A stretch of DNA of 64,000 bases from Mesobacillus subterraneus (GTDB taxonomy: Bacteria; Bacillota; Bacilli; Bacillales; Cytobacillaceae), in assembly GCF_003937825.1 (NCBI RefSeq), contig NZ_RSFW01000002.1, positions 124,001 through 188,000 of the forward strand. Direction: 5' to 3'. The position numbers were made by a program, and so were the translations under genes. The stretch's first letter is position 1. Every line of letters begins with the position of its first letter. The notes beneath the pieces were generated by a model. The model was given only the letters and a program-made list of their open reading frames with translations. It made no database searches and had not been told where the DNA came from. Below, piece after piece: positions 43,588 to 51,991 of the stretch.

Positions 43588-44832
43588 ATGAAAGCTGGTA
43601 ATCGGAATTTTGCTTTATCTATTATGCTGATTTTGGTCCTGATGTTTGCGAGTGCCTGCAGTGGTTCCGGATCAGAAAAGTCGGGCGGAACTGAAGGAAC
43701 AGATGGTAAAGAGGAGCCGAAAAATACAGAACCGATCAAGATCGGTGTTCTGGCATCCCAGACTGGCGGACTTGAGGCTTATGGCAAGCAAACGCTCCGC
43801 GGCTTCGAGCTGGGTCTTGAGTACGCGACGGATGGAACAAATGAAGTAGCAGGACGCAAGATTCAGTTCATCGTTGAAGACACAGAAACCAAACCGGAAG
43901 TAGCTGTACAGAAGGCGACAAAGCTTTTAGAAGAGGATAAAGTAGACTTCCTTGTTGGTTCTTCAAGTTCTGGTGATACACTAGCCGTTCTGCCGCTGGC
44001 TGAAGAATATGAAAAAATCATGATTGTCGAGCCTGCTGTGGCAGACAGCATCACAGGTTCTGAGTTCAATGAGTTTATATTCCGCACGGCCCGCAACTCT
44101 TCCCAGGATGCTGTTGCAGGTGCTGCTGCGATCGCGAAGGATGGTGTGAAAATCGCCACTCTTGCTCCTGATTATTCGTTTGGCCGTGATGGCGTTGCTG
44201 CCTTCAGGGAAGCCGCTGAAAAGCTTGGGGCGGATATTATCCATGAAGAATATGCAGATCCGGCTGCAACAGATTTCACCTCGAACATCCAGAAGATCAT
44301 TGACAAGAAGCCTGATTATTTATTCGTTGTCTGGGCTGGGGCGAACTCCCCATGGAACCAGATTGCTGATATGAAGGTTCAGGAAAAAGGCATTAAGATT
44401 TCTACTGGAGCTCCTGATATCGCCGCACTTGCGACGATGGAGCCGCTTGTCGGCATGGAAGGTTTCACCGTTTACTACCATGATCTCCCACAGAATGATA
44501 TCAACAGGTGGCTGGTGGAAGAGCATAAAAAGCGTTTCAATGGCGACCTTCCTGATCTCTTCACGCCAGGAGGCATGACTGCAGCGATGGCAATTGTCGA
44601 AGCGCTGAAGAAAACAGAGGGTGACACCGATTCCAAGAAGCTGATTGAAACGATGGAAGGCATGAGTTTTGATACGCCAAAAGGCAAGATGACCTTCCGT
44701 GAAGAAGACCACCAGGCAATGCAGGCATTATATGCAATCAAGCTGGAGAAAAAGGAAGGAGTAAACTATCCGGTTCCTGTCCTGATTCGCGAGCTGACGC
44801 CGGAGGAAACCGCTCCGCCAATCCGCAACTAA
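43588..44832 (+). CDS. Substrate-binding lipoprotein of a branched-chain/amide-type ABC transporter
   Basis: The 414-residue lipoprotein has a signal peptide ending in the lipobox FASAC (Cys24) and a LivJ/AmiC-type binding fold (IKIGVLASQTGGLEAYGKQTLRGFELGLEYA, GSSSSGDTLAVLPLAEEY). It is the receptor of the LivGFHM-like importer that follows. The family binds branched-chain amino acids, amides, urea or aromatic acids. The ligase and reductase in this island favour a carboxylic acid, an inference only. AAAGGGGGAAAGG precedes the ATG. Confidence 0.9.
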   Translation: MKAGNRNFALSIMLILVLMFASACSGSGSEKSGGTEGTDGKEEPKNTEPIKIGVLASQTGGLEAYGKQTLRGFELGLEYATDGTNEVAGRKIQFIVEDTETKPEVAVQKATKLLEEDKVDFLVGSSSSGDTLAVLPLAEEYEKIMIVEPAVADSITGSEFNEFIFRTARNSSQDAVAGAAAIAKDGVKIATLAPDYSFGRDGVAAFREAAEKLGADIIHEEYADPAATDFTSNIQKIIDKKPDYLFVVWAGANSPWNQIADMKVQEKGIKISTGAPDIAALATMEPLVGMEGFTVYYHDLPQNDINRWLVEEHKKRFNGDLPDLFTPGGMTAAMAIVEALKKTEGDTDSKKLIETMEGMSFDTPKGKMTFREEDHQAMQALYAIKLEKKEGVNYPVPVLIRELTPEETAPPIRN

Positions 44833-44834
44833 CA

Positions 44835-44885
44835 GAGCACATAATGAACTTCGGTAAACCAGCCGGAGTTCATTATGCTTTTATT
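44835..44885 (+). terminator. Attenuator-like hairpin between receptor and ATPase genes
   Basis: CATAATGAACTTCGG pairs with CCGGAGTTCATTATG, a stem of about 15 bp, followed by CTTTTATT. In ABC operons such a hairpin after the receptor gene usually lets only part of the transcripts continue, so the receptor is made in excess. Confidence 0.75.
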
Positions 44886-44961
44886 CAATAGCGACATAAC
44901 TCCTAAGAATCGTTGAGAATCGTACGAAACAGCATCAATAAACCTACAGGTGGTGAATGAT

Positions 44962-45735
44962 ATGACGGCAATTTTAGAAACGAAGGATCTGAGCATCACT
45001 TTTGGCGGCCATACCGCTGTCGAGTCAGTCAGCATTTCGGTTCCCCATAACCATTTTAAATCGATCATTGGACCAAATGGCGCCGGAAAGACGACTTTCT
45101 TTAACCTGTTGAGCGGTCAGCTTTCGCCGACAAAAGGACAGGTTTTTTATAAAGGAACGGAAATTACGAACCTGTCCCCAACCAAAAGAACCAGGGCAGG
45201 AATCGGACGGTCCTTCCAGATTACCAATGTTTTCCCGAACCTGACCGTAATGGAAAATGTCCGGCTTGCGGTCCAATCACAAGCCGGAGTGCGCTATCAG
45301 ATGCTGAGGCATTTTCAATCCTTCAGAAAATTTGAAGAGCAGGCAGAAGAATGGCTGAAGCTCGTTTTGTTAGATGACAAAAAGGATGCACTGGCCCGGA
45401 ACCTTGCCCACGGAGAGAAGCGGAAGCTGGAGATTGCCATGCTGTTAGCCTTGAATACCGAGGTGCTTCTGCTTGATGAGCCAACTGCAGGCATGTCGCT
45501 TGAAGAGGTGCCGGCGATCCTTGATGTAATCAGGAAAATCAAACAAAGGGGCGACCGGACGATCATTTTGATCGAACACAAGATGGATATGATCATGGAT
45601 CTCTCGGATACGATCATGGTGTTGTTCAATGGGGCATTGCTCGCCGACGGGACACCAGAGGAGATCATGAAGAACGAAACGGTCCAGTCTGCATATTTGG
45701 GAGGTTTGCATAGTGAGCACGCTGCTAAAGCTTGA
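44962..45735 (+). CDS. livG: ABC transporter ATPase, LivG type
   Basis: The 257-residue ATPase has Walker A GPNGAGKTT, the LivG-type insert TRAGIGRSFQITNVFPNLTVMENV, a degenerate signature LAHGEKRKLEIAMLLA and Walker B VLLLDEPTAGMS. The ATG at 44962 follows AGGTGGTGA. It overlaps the next gene by 23 bases. It works with LivF-, LivH- and LivM-like partners downstream. Confidence 0.93.
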   Translation: MTAILETKDLSITFGGHTAVESVSISVPHNHFKSIIGPNGAGKTTFFNLLSGQLSPTKGQVFYKGTEITNLSPTKRTRAGIGRSFQITNVFPNLTVMENVRLAVQSQAGVRYQMLRHFQSFRKFEEQAEEWLKLVLLDDKKDALARNLAHGEKRKLEIAMLLALNTEVLLLDEPTAGMSLEEVPAILDVIRKIKQRGDRTIILIEHKMDMIMDLSDTIMVLFNGALLADGTPEEIMKNETVQSAYLGGLHSEHAAKA

Positions 45736-46420
45736 CCATGTCGAGACGTTCATCGGCCAATACCACATCCTTCAGGGTGTCACGTTTGAGGTGCCGAAGG
45801 GAGAAGTCACAGTCCTGCTCGGCCGGAACGGAGCAGGAAAAACAACGACACTTCGAACCATCATGGGATTGAACCATGCATCGAAGGGTTCGGTTTCATT
45901 CAAGGGAGAAGAAATCAAGGATCTGCCAACCTATACGATTGCCAATAAAGGGATTGGCTATGTTCCTGAAGACCAGGGTATTTTTGCCGGCCTTACTGTA
46001 GAAGAAAATATTAAAGTTGCGATCAAGAAAGAGAATGAGGAAACACATGAACGGCTGGACTGGATCCTAAATCTTTTTCCAGACTTGAAGAAGTTCTGGA
46101 AAAAACCTGGCGGGCTGCTGAGCGGCGGGCAAAAACAGATGCTGTCCATCGCCAGGGCTTACGTCAATGAAAATGAATTACTGCTGATTGACGAGCCGAG
46201 CAAAGGCCTCGCCCCCATCATCGTCGAGAAAGTAATGGAGTCCATCCAGCAAATGAAGGACAAAACAACCATCATCCTCGTCGAACAGAATTTCATGATG
46301 GCCAGCACGATCGGTGACAGCTTTTACATCATCGATGATGGCAGGACAGTCTCGAATGGATCGATGAATGTTCTGCGTGAGGATGAAGAAATGAGGAGGA
46401 AATACCTCGGTATCGCATAA
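45713..46420 (+). CDS. livF: ABC transporter ATPase, LivF type
   Basis: The 235-residue ATPase has Walker A GRNGAGKTT, the LivF-type YVPEDQGIFAGLTVEENI, signature LSGGQKQMLSIARAY and Walker B LLIDEPSKGLAP. The GTG start at 45713 lies inside the end of the LivG-type gene with GGAGG upstream. It is the second ATPase of the HAAT-type importer. Confidence 0.93.
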   Translation: MSTLLKLDHVETFIGQYHILQGVTFEVPKGEVTVLLGRNGAGKTTTLRTIMGLNHASKGSVSFKGEEIKDLPTYTIANKGIGYVPEDQGIFAGLTVEENIKVAIKKENEETHERLDWILNLFPDLKKFWKKPGGLLSGGQKQMLSIARAYVNENELLLIDEPSKGLAPIIVEKVMESIQQMKDKTTIILVEQNFMMASTIGDSFYIIDDGRTVSNGSMNVLREDEEMRRKYLGIA

Positions 46421-46437
46421 GAAGGGAGGAAGCCACA

Positions 46438-47298
46438 TTGGATGTGTTGATTAATTTGAGTCTTAACGGCCTGGCTACGGGTATGCTGATTTTCCTTCTG
46501 GCAGCCGGCCTCACGTTGATTTTTGGCTTGATGGATGTCCTCAATTTTGCCCATGGTGGGCTGTTTGCCTGGGGAGCCTACAGCGGCATCTGGATCTATA
46601 CAGCAACAGGAAGCTTCCTGGTCGGGATTATCGGAGCGATTCTTACAGGAATGCTCCTCGGGATTCTGACAGAGCGCTGGATCATAAAACCTGTCTATGG
46701 AAACCATGTCCAGCAAATCCTGATTACGCTTGGCTTGATGCTAGTTTTATCGGAAATGTTAAAAGTGGTCTGGGGGCCAAACCAGATTTCAGCCTCTACA
46801 CCAAGCTACCTTTCCGGGAGCTGGGAAGTTGGGGGAGTCATTATCATTAAATACCGCGTCTTCATCATTGCCGTTGGATTGGCCGTCTTTCTGGCTGTAC
46901 AATATGTGCTTAAAAAGACGAAAATCGGTCTCGTTGTCCGGGCGGGTGTCATGAATAAAGAGATGGTCCAATCACTGGGAATCAATATCCAGAAGGTCTT
47001 CATGCTCGTTTTCATGATCGGTGCAGGAATGGCAGCCCTTGGCGGCATGCTGCTCGGCCCCTACTCAGGGGTGATCCATGCGGACATGGGCATGGAGTTC
47101 GCGATCCTTGCCTTCATCGTGGTAGTCATTGGAGGTATGGGAAGCTTTTCTGGCTCGGTCATGGCTGCGATCCTCGTCGGACTGTCAGGCTCGTTTATGG
47201 CCTATTATGTACCGGACCTGGCACTTGCAGCCAATATGCTGCTGATGGCAGTCGTTTTAATCTTCAGGCCGCAGGGCTTGTTCGGGGCAAAGGGGTGA
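46438..47298 (+). CDS. livH: ABC transporter permease, LivH type
   Basis: The 286-residue permease has about eight membrane helices and LivH motifs AAGLTLIFGLMDVLNFAHGGLFAWGAY near the N-terminus and the GMGSFSGSVMAAILVGL segment near the C-terminus. The TTG at 46438 follows AAGGGAGG. It is 17 bases after livF and 7 before livM. Confidence 0.92.
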   Translation: MDVLINLSLNGLATGMLIFLLAAGLTLIFGLMDVLNFAHGGLFAWGAYSGIWIYTATGSFLVGIIGAILTGMLLGILTERWIIKPVYGNHVQQILITLGLMLVLSEMLKVVWGPNQISASTPSYLSGSWEVGGVIIIKYRVFIIAVGLAVFLAVQYVLKKTKIGLVVRAGVMNKEMVQSLGINIQKVFMLVFMIGAGMAALGGMLLGPYSGVIHADMGMEFAILAFIVVVIGGMGSFSGSVMAAILVGLSGSFMAYYVPDLALAANMLLMAVVLIFRPQGLFGAKG

Positions 47299-47305
47299 GC
47301 AGTCA

Positions 47306-48313
47306 ATGACGAGAATACTGTCTAATCGAATGAATATCCTGTACCTGATGATTGCCGCGTTCCTGGCGGTGCTTCCTTTTGTATATGACTCGAGAAGCTT
47401 GCTGATTCTGCTCTCACAGGTGTTCATTTTCGCCGTATTGGCAATGAGTTATGATATTTTGCTCGGTTATACTGGCATCGTTTCTTTTGGTCATGCGATG
47501 TTTTTTGGAATCGGGGCCTACACGGTCGGGGTCTTCATGAAAAGATTCGAACCGGAAACAAGTTACTTCCTGCTGGCAGTCGTGGTCACCATCGTTCTCA
47601 CTGCGGTGGTCAGCTATATTGTCGGTCTGCTGACATTGCGTCTCAAAAGCCATTTCTATGCGATGCTGACGCTCGCCTTTGCGGGGCTGTTCCTGGTGCT
47701 GGCGGAAAAATGGCGGACGGTCACCTATGGAAACGATGGCTTCACCTTCCGTGTGCCGGAATTCCTGCGTGACAGGACCGACTTTTACTTGATTTGCCTC
47801 GCTTCGATGGTCGTTGTCTTTATTTTACTGAAAAGATTCACCAACTCGCCGCTCGGAAAGGTCCTCCAGGCGATCAGGGAAAACGAGCAGCGGACCGAAT
47901 CACTTGGCTACAGCGTGCTACAGTACAAAATCATTGCCAGTGTCGTATCGGGTGTCCTTGCTGGAATTGCTGGCATTTTATATGCGGTGTCCCTCAGATT
48001 CGTCAATACAAGCGTATTTACGATGGACATCACGCTTGATGCCCTGCTGATGACGATTATCGGCGGCGTTGGAACGCTTGTCGGTGCGATCATCGGAGCC
48101 GGCATCATTGAGTTTTCCCACCACTGGCTGACAGAGCTGGCGAAGGTCCACTGGATTTTCGAGAGATGGATCATCTTCTTTGGAATCATCTATATTCTCG
48201 TTGTCATGTTTTTCCCGATGGGAATTGTCGGTTCATTGAAAAAACTGAAGTTCAGCAGGAAAAAGAAAGATTCCGTTCCGGTTAAATCGGAAACCGTAAG
48301 CCAGGGGGACTAA
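47306..48313 (+). CDS. livM: ABC transporter permease, LivM type
   Basis: The 335-residue permease has about nine membrane helices and LivM motifs SYDILLGYTGIVSFGHAMFFGIGAYTVG, LRLKSHFYAMLTLAFA and TIIGGVGTLVGAIIGAGI. It completes the importer. The basic C-terminal tail (KKLKFSRKKKDS) is cytoplasmic. Its stop overlaps the neighbouring ATG region, so translation runs on into the small protein. Confidence 0.92.
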   Translation: MTRILSNRMNILYLMIAAFLAVLPFVYDSRSLLILLSQVFIFAVLAMSYDILLGYTGIVSFGHAMFFGIGAYTVGVFMKRFEPETSYFLLAVVVTIVLTAVVSYIVGLLTLRLKSHFYAMLTLAFAGLFLVLAEKWRTVTYGNDGFTFRVPEFLRDRTDFYLICLASMVVVFILLKRFTNSPLGKVLQAIRENEQRTESLGYSVLQYKIIASVVSGVLAGIAGILYAVSLRFVNTSVFTMDITLDALLMTIIGGVGTLVGAIIGAGIIEFSHHWLTELAKVHWIFERWIIFFGIIYILVVMFFPMGIVGSLKKLKFSRKKKDSVPVKSETVSQGD

Positions 48314-48315
48314 TG

Positions 48316-48495
48316 ATGGAAACAAAGCAGGTCACCTCATTCGTGCTCCGCTTCCAGCTGGCGGATCTTGAAATGGACAACAGAAAGAAATATTGGCGGG
48401 TCAAGGTCACCCATGTGCAGGATGAAAAAGAAGCATTGTTTGATTCCATTGATGCTGCTATGGAGTTCATAAAAGAAGTTGTTGGGGAAACATGA
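48316..48495 (+). CDS. Small acidic protein in the island operon, unknown function
   Basis: A 59-residue protein, METKQVTSFVLRFQLADLEMDN and so on, looks like one beta-beta-alpha unit ending in an amphipathic helix (SIDAAMEFIKEVV). AGGGGG lies 7 bases before the ATG at 48316; the adjacent ATG at 48313 is possible. Its end overlaps an earlier possible start (48492) of the KAS III-like gene by 4 bases. Close packing in the operon supports a real gene, perhaps a partner of the next enzyme. I do not recognise it. Confidence 0.6.
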   Translation: METKQVTSFVLRFQLADLEMDNRKKYWRVKVTHVQDEKEALFDSIDAAMEFIKEVVGET

Positions 48496-48515
48496 CCGCT
48501 GAGGAGGGAGAACAG

Positions 48516-49526
48516 GTGGAAATCGGGATTATGAGCACTGGAATCTATCTTCCCCAACAGTATATTACTGGCGCGGAAATTGGCAGGAAGGCAGGAATTC
48601 CAGAGGCGGTTGTGGAAGAGAAAATGGGAATAAAGCAGAAGCCGGTTCCAGGCCCGGATGACCATACCTGCGAGATGGGAATCAGGGCGGCGAAGAAGGC
48701 GATTGAAAAAGCAGGCATTCATCCCATGGAGATTGACCTTGTCATCTACATCGGCGAGGAATACAAGGAGTATCCGTTATGGACCGCAGGAATCAAGCTC
48801 CAGGAAGAAATCGGGGCGCGCAATGCCTGGGCATTTGACACAGCACTAAGATGCGGAACGACGGTCATGGCATTGAAGCTCGCTAAAGGCTTGATGCTTT
48901 CTGATCCCGGTATCAATACCGTCCTGCTCGCAGGCGGCTATCGCAACGGAGATTTTATCGATTACCAAAATCCCCGCACCCGGTTCATGTACAATCTTGG
49001 AGCCGGAGGGGGAGCGATTTTACTGAAGAAAGGCCATCGGGAAAACCTGTTGCTTGAAACGGAAATAATCACAGACGGATCTTTTTCCGAGGATGTCGTG
49101 GTCGTCGCAGGGGGAACAAAAAATCCGATTTCGGCAGAAAGCCTGAAGCGAGGGCTGTACCAGCTCGATGTTCTTGACCCAGAAGGAATGAAACAGCGGC
49201 TTGAGCATAAATCAATGGCCAATTTCCTGAAGGTCATCCGGTCCTCTGTTGAAAAGAGCGGTTTTTCCGAGAAAGAAATTTCATACGTGGGAATGCTTCA
49301 CATGAAGCGGTCCGCACATGATTTTGTCCTGAGGGAACTGGAATTGGAAGATTCGAACTCTATTTATCTTGAAGATTATGGGCATATTGGCCAGATTGAC
49401 CAAATTTTGTCGCTTGAACTGGCTGAACAGGCAGGGAAGCTTAAGGATGGGGACATCGTCGTCCTTGTCAGTGCCGGCATCGGTTATGCCTGGGGAGCAA
49501 CCACAATACGATGGGGAAAAGGGTGA
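48516..49526 (+). CDS. KAS III-like (thiolase-fold) enzyme with altered active site
   Basis: The 336-residue protein has the FabH-type start MEIGIMSTGIYLP and the nucleophile in DTALRCGTTVM (C113; C112 in FabH). The catalytic His is in GMLHMKRSAHDF (H262). Where FabH has Asn in YGNTSAAS, this protein has DYGHIGQID (H290), a Cys-His-His set. The usual glycine-rich end GIGYAWGATTIRW is kept. It probably condenses or transfers an acyl group from CoA. The GTG at 48516 is chosen because GAGGAGGGAG is just upstream; an ATG at 48492 is in frame. It sits between the transporter and hydrolase genes of the island. Confidence 0.82.
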   Translation: MEIGIMSTGIYLPQQYITGAEIGRKAGIPEAVVEEKMGIKQKPVPGPDDHTCEMGIRAAKKAIEKAGIHPMEIDLVIYIGEEYKEYPLWTAGIKLQEEIGARNAWAFDTALRCGTTVMALKLAKGLMLSDPGINTVLLAGGYRNGDFIDYQNPRTRFMYNLGAGGGAILLKKGHRENLLLETEIITDGSFSEDVVVVAGGTKNPISAESLKRGLYQLDVLDPEGMKQRLEHKSMANFLKVIRSSVEKSGFSEKEISYVGMLHMKRSAHDFVLRELELEDSNSIYLEDYGHIGQIDQILSLELAEQAGKLKDGDIVVLVSAGIGYAWGATTIRWGKG

Positions 49527-49532
49527 GCTGGA

Positions 49533-50435
49533 ATGGAAAAGATGGCAGTGCAAATGAAAAAAGCTGAGTTGCCAAATGGGGAAACGCTTGCGTACCGCGA
49601 ACGGGACGGAGGGACGAAAACCGTGCTTTTGGTCCACGGCAACATGACATCATCCAAGCATTGGGACCTGTTGATGGATGAGATGGACCCGGAGTATAAA
49701 GTTTTTGCAGTGGACCTGAGAGGTTTCGGGGGATCCACCTATCATAAGCCAATCATGTCAATCAAGGATTTCTCAGATGATGTAAAGCTGTTTGTTGATG
49801 AAATTGGCCTGAAGGATTTCACAATCATTGGCTGGTCTACCGGCGGAGCGGTGGGAATGCAGTTCGCCGCTGATTATCCGGGTTATTGCGAAAAACTGAT
49901 CCTGCTGGCGTCAGCATCAACAAGAGGGTATCCATTCTTTGGCACAAGCGCAGAAGGCTTGCCAGATGTGAATAACCGTCTGGCTGGCTATGAAGATGTA
50001 AAAGCGGACCCTGGGAAGACAGTAGCAGTCCAAACCGCTTATGACGAGGAAAATAGAGGATTTCTTAAGGCGATGTGGAATATGTTGATCTATACGAAGC
50101 ATCAGCCGGACGAACGCCAATATGAAGAGTATGTCGATGATATGCTGACACAGCGGAATCTGGCGGAAGTCTATCATTCTCTAAATACTTTTAATATAAG
50201 CGCTGGGAATAACGGGTTGAAGGATGGCACTGATCAGGTTAAGGATATCACGATTCCGGTGCTGATCCTCCGGGGCGACCGGGATCTTGTGGTCACCCAG
50301 AGGATGACAGAGGAGATAATCGAGGATTTTGATGGCCGGGCAAGATTTGTGGAGCTTAAGGATTGCGGTCATTCTCCTCTGGTGGATGATTTGAATCAGT
50401 TGCTGGAGCAAATAGAGGGATTTTTAGCAGAGTAG
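49533..50435 (+). CDS. Alpha/beta hydrolase, PhaZ-like
   Basis: The 300-residue hydrolase has the oxyanion region LLVHGNMTSSKHWD, nucleophile GWSTGG (S102), acid RGDRDLVV (D251) and His CGHSPLVDD (H280). From memory, the intracellular PHB depolymerase of B. thuringiensis has the same length and a GWS box at residue 102, so a role in polyhydroxyalkanoate or 3-hydroxyacyl ester/thioester cleavage is plausible. A generic esterase is the alternative. It starts 7 bases after the KAS III-like gene and is followed 13 bases later by the reductase gene. Confidence 0.8.
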   Translation: MEKMAVQMKKAELPNGETLAYRERDGGTKTVLLVHGNMTSSKHWDLLMDEMDPEYKVFAVDLRGFGGSTYHKPIMSIKDFSDDVKLFVDEIGLKDFTIIGWSTGGAVGMQFAADYPGYCEKLILLASASTRGYPFFGTSAEGLPDVNNRLAGYEDVKADPGKTVAVQTAYDEENRGFLKAMWNMLIYTKHQPDERQYEEYVDDMLTQRNLAEVYHSLNTFNISAGNNGLKDGTDQVKDITIPVLILRGDRDLVVTQRMTEEIIEDFDGRARFVELKDCGHSPLVDDLNQLLEQIEGFLAE

Positions 50436-50447
50436 GAAGGTGTATGT

Positions 50448-51188
50448 ATGAGATTGAAAGATAAAGTAGCAATTATTACTGGAGCAGCGAATGGAATCGG
50501 CCTGGCAGCGGCAAAAACCTTCGCAAGCGAAGGCGCAAGAGTGGCAATAGCAGATTTCGATGAAGAAACAGGTACAAAGCGGGCTGCAGAGCTTTCCGGA
50601 GAAGGTTATGACGTTGCTTTTTTTCAGGTGAACGTCGCTGAGAAAAACAACGTGGATCTGCTTGTACAAAACGTCCTCAGCCGGTTTGGCAAGATTGATA
50701 TTTTAGTAAACAACGCAGGCATCACGCGTGATGGGATGCTTCATAAGCTGGCGGTCGAGGACTTCCAGAAGGTCGTCGATGTCAACCTGACAGGCGTGTT
50801 CAATTGTGCGCAGGCCGTCGTGCCAGCCATGGTGCAGCAGGGTTCAGGAAAAATCATCAACACGTCTTCGGTATCCGGTGTATACGGCAATGTCGGCCAG
50901 ACGAATTATGCAGCAACAAAAGCCGGCGTGGTCGGGATGACCAAAACATGGGCAAAAGAGCTCGGCCGCAAAGGGATCAACGTTAATGCCGTGGCACCTG
51001 GCTTCATTGAAACCGGGATGACCGCAAAAGTACCGGATAAAGTGCTCGAGCAAATGAAAATGCTTGTTCCGCTCGGAAGGCTCGGCCTGCCGGAGGATAT
51101 CGCCAACGCCTATCTGTTCCTTGCTTCAGACGAATCCAATTACGTGAACGGAACGACCCTCCATGTAGACGGCGGGATCATGATGTAA
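50448..51188 (+). CDS. SDR-family 3-oxoacyl reductase (FabG/PhaB-like)
   Basis: The 246-residue short-chain dehydrogenase has the NAD(P) motif TGAANGIG (residues 11-18), NNAG, catalytic Ser in NTSSVSG and the YAATK pair (Tyr/Lys near 152-156). The TGRLGLPEDIANAYLFLAS-like end (PLGRLGLPEDIA) and GTTLHVDGGIMM are typical of FabG and acetoacetyl-CoA reductase. In this operon it likely reduces a 3-oxoacyl-CoA. AGGAAGG lies upstream. A strong terminator closes the operon. Confidence 0.9.
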   Translation: MRLKDKVAIITGAANGIGLAAAKTFASEGARVAIADFDEETGTKRAAELSGEGYDVAFFQVNVAEKNNVDLLVQNVLSRFGKIDILVNNAGITRDGMLHKLAVEDFQKVVDVNLTGVFNCAQAVVPAMVQQGSGKIINTSSVSGVYGNVGQTNYAATKAGVVGMTKTWAKELGRKGINVNAVAPGFIETGMTAKVPDKVLEQMKMLVPLGRLGLPEDIANAYLFLASDESNYVNGTTLHVDGGIMM

Positions 51189-51216
51189 AAAAGCGCATTG
51201 CTGCGCTTTTTTATTT
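51187..51216 (+). terminator. Terminator of the transporter-enzyme operon
   Basis: AAAAAAGCGCA pairs with TGCGCTTTTTT around a 4-base loop, followed by ATTTT; it overlaps the reductase stop codon. Confidence 0.92.
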
Positions 51217-51232
51217 TGCCCTGGAAAGGAGG

Positions 51233-51330
51233 CAACGGGGAATAAAATGCTGCCAACGGGGAATAAATCTGGCTCAACGGGGAATAAACTTCCGCCAACG
51301 GGGAATAAAACCGGTCCAACGGGGAATAAA
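51233..51330 (+). repeat. 21-bp tandem repeat (five copies)
   Basis: CAACGGGGAATAAA begins at 51233, 51254, 51275, 51296 and 51317, exactly 21 bp apart, with 7 variable bases between. Because 21 is a multiple of 3, frames stay open on both strands; the plus strand from ATG 51247 would encode PTGNK repeats ending at 51375. AAAGGAGG lies 14 bases before that ATG, too far for comfort. The 318-base gap otherwise holds only the terminator and the leader of the next gene. Confidence 0.93.
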
Positions 51331-51503
51331 CCTGCCAAACCTGCCAAACCAACCTTCAAAACAAATTCAGAATGACATGTTTTCCTTTATTTCTGCGTGT
51401 CCACTCCCCAGCTTCGCACCGATTCGCAGATTTGCCAGCTATTTTTAAGATTAACTCCCCGCCCAAAGTGGTAAAAGGTATAAAAAAGAATGAGGTGCTG
51501 TAC

Positions 51504-51836
51504 ATGGAAGAGCAAAAGCAAACGTATTACTTTAACATAGAAAGCGGCGAGGTGCTGGACAGGCCGGCTGAGCAGGAGGGTCATTTTACCTTGCTCGCTA
51601 CTGGTGAGGAAATCAAGGATTTGCGGGAATATCTCACCGAGAACTACAAAGCGGATTGGGCTACCTTCGAAAATTCCCACCTGCGCCCTTTTACGGATCC
51701 AGATCGTGAACATGCCGAATATGATTTCGCCATGAAGGAAATTTATGCGATGGTCTACAAGCTAGGTGATGCAGAGGCCAGGAACCATGTGAAAACCATG
51801 GGAATCTTTACTGAAGAAGAGTTAAAAGGAATCTAA
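51504..51836 (+). CDS. Conserved small cytoplasmic protein, unknown function
   Basis: The 110-residue acidic protein begins MEEQKQTYYFNIESGEVLDRP and contains ATGEEIKDLREYLTENYKADWATFENSHLRPF, then a C-terminal helical part (EIYAMVYKLGDAEARNHVKTMGIFTEEEL). I have seen similar proteins labelled hydrolase/acyltransferase in Bacillus, without evidence for that activity. The ATG at 51504 follows GAGGTG; the frame extends to 51372 through unlikely sequence. A terminator follows. Confidence 0.75.
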   Translation: MEEQKQTYYFNIESGEVLDRPAEQEGHFTLLATGEEIKDLREYLTENYKADWATFENSHLRPFTDPDREHAEYDFAMKEIYAMVYKLGDAEARNHVKTMGIFTEEELKGI

Positions 51837-51843
51837 ATACAGG

Positions 51844-51873
51844 ACACCACAGCTGATGCTGTGGTGTTTTTTT
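51844..51873 (+). terminator. Intrinsic terminator
   Basis: ACACCACAG pairs with CTGTGGTGT around CTGATG, followed by TTTTTT. Confidence 0.9.
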
Positions 51874-51991
51874 GCATAAAACCTATCAACGCATTCATCA
51901 GATAACTGCTGCTCCCTCACTAACCATGCATGGAGGATCATCAAAATCCAAAAGCCGGCTTTTGGTCAGTAAACACATAAGCCAAAGGCAA

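Noticed and set aside
51126-51359. Minus-strand frame with LFPV heptad-length repeats
   Set aside because: It is the shadow of a 21-bp DNA repeat whose period keeps all frames open; it overlaps the 3' end of the reductase gene and its terminator.
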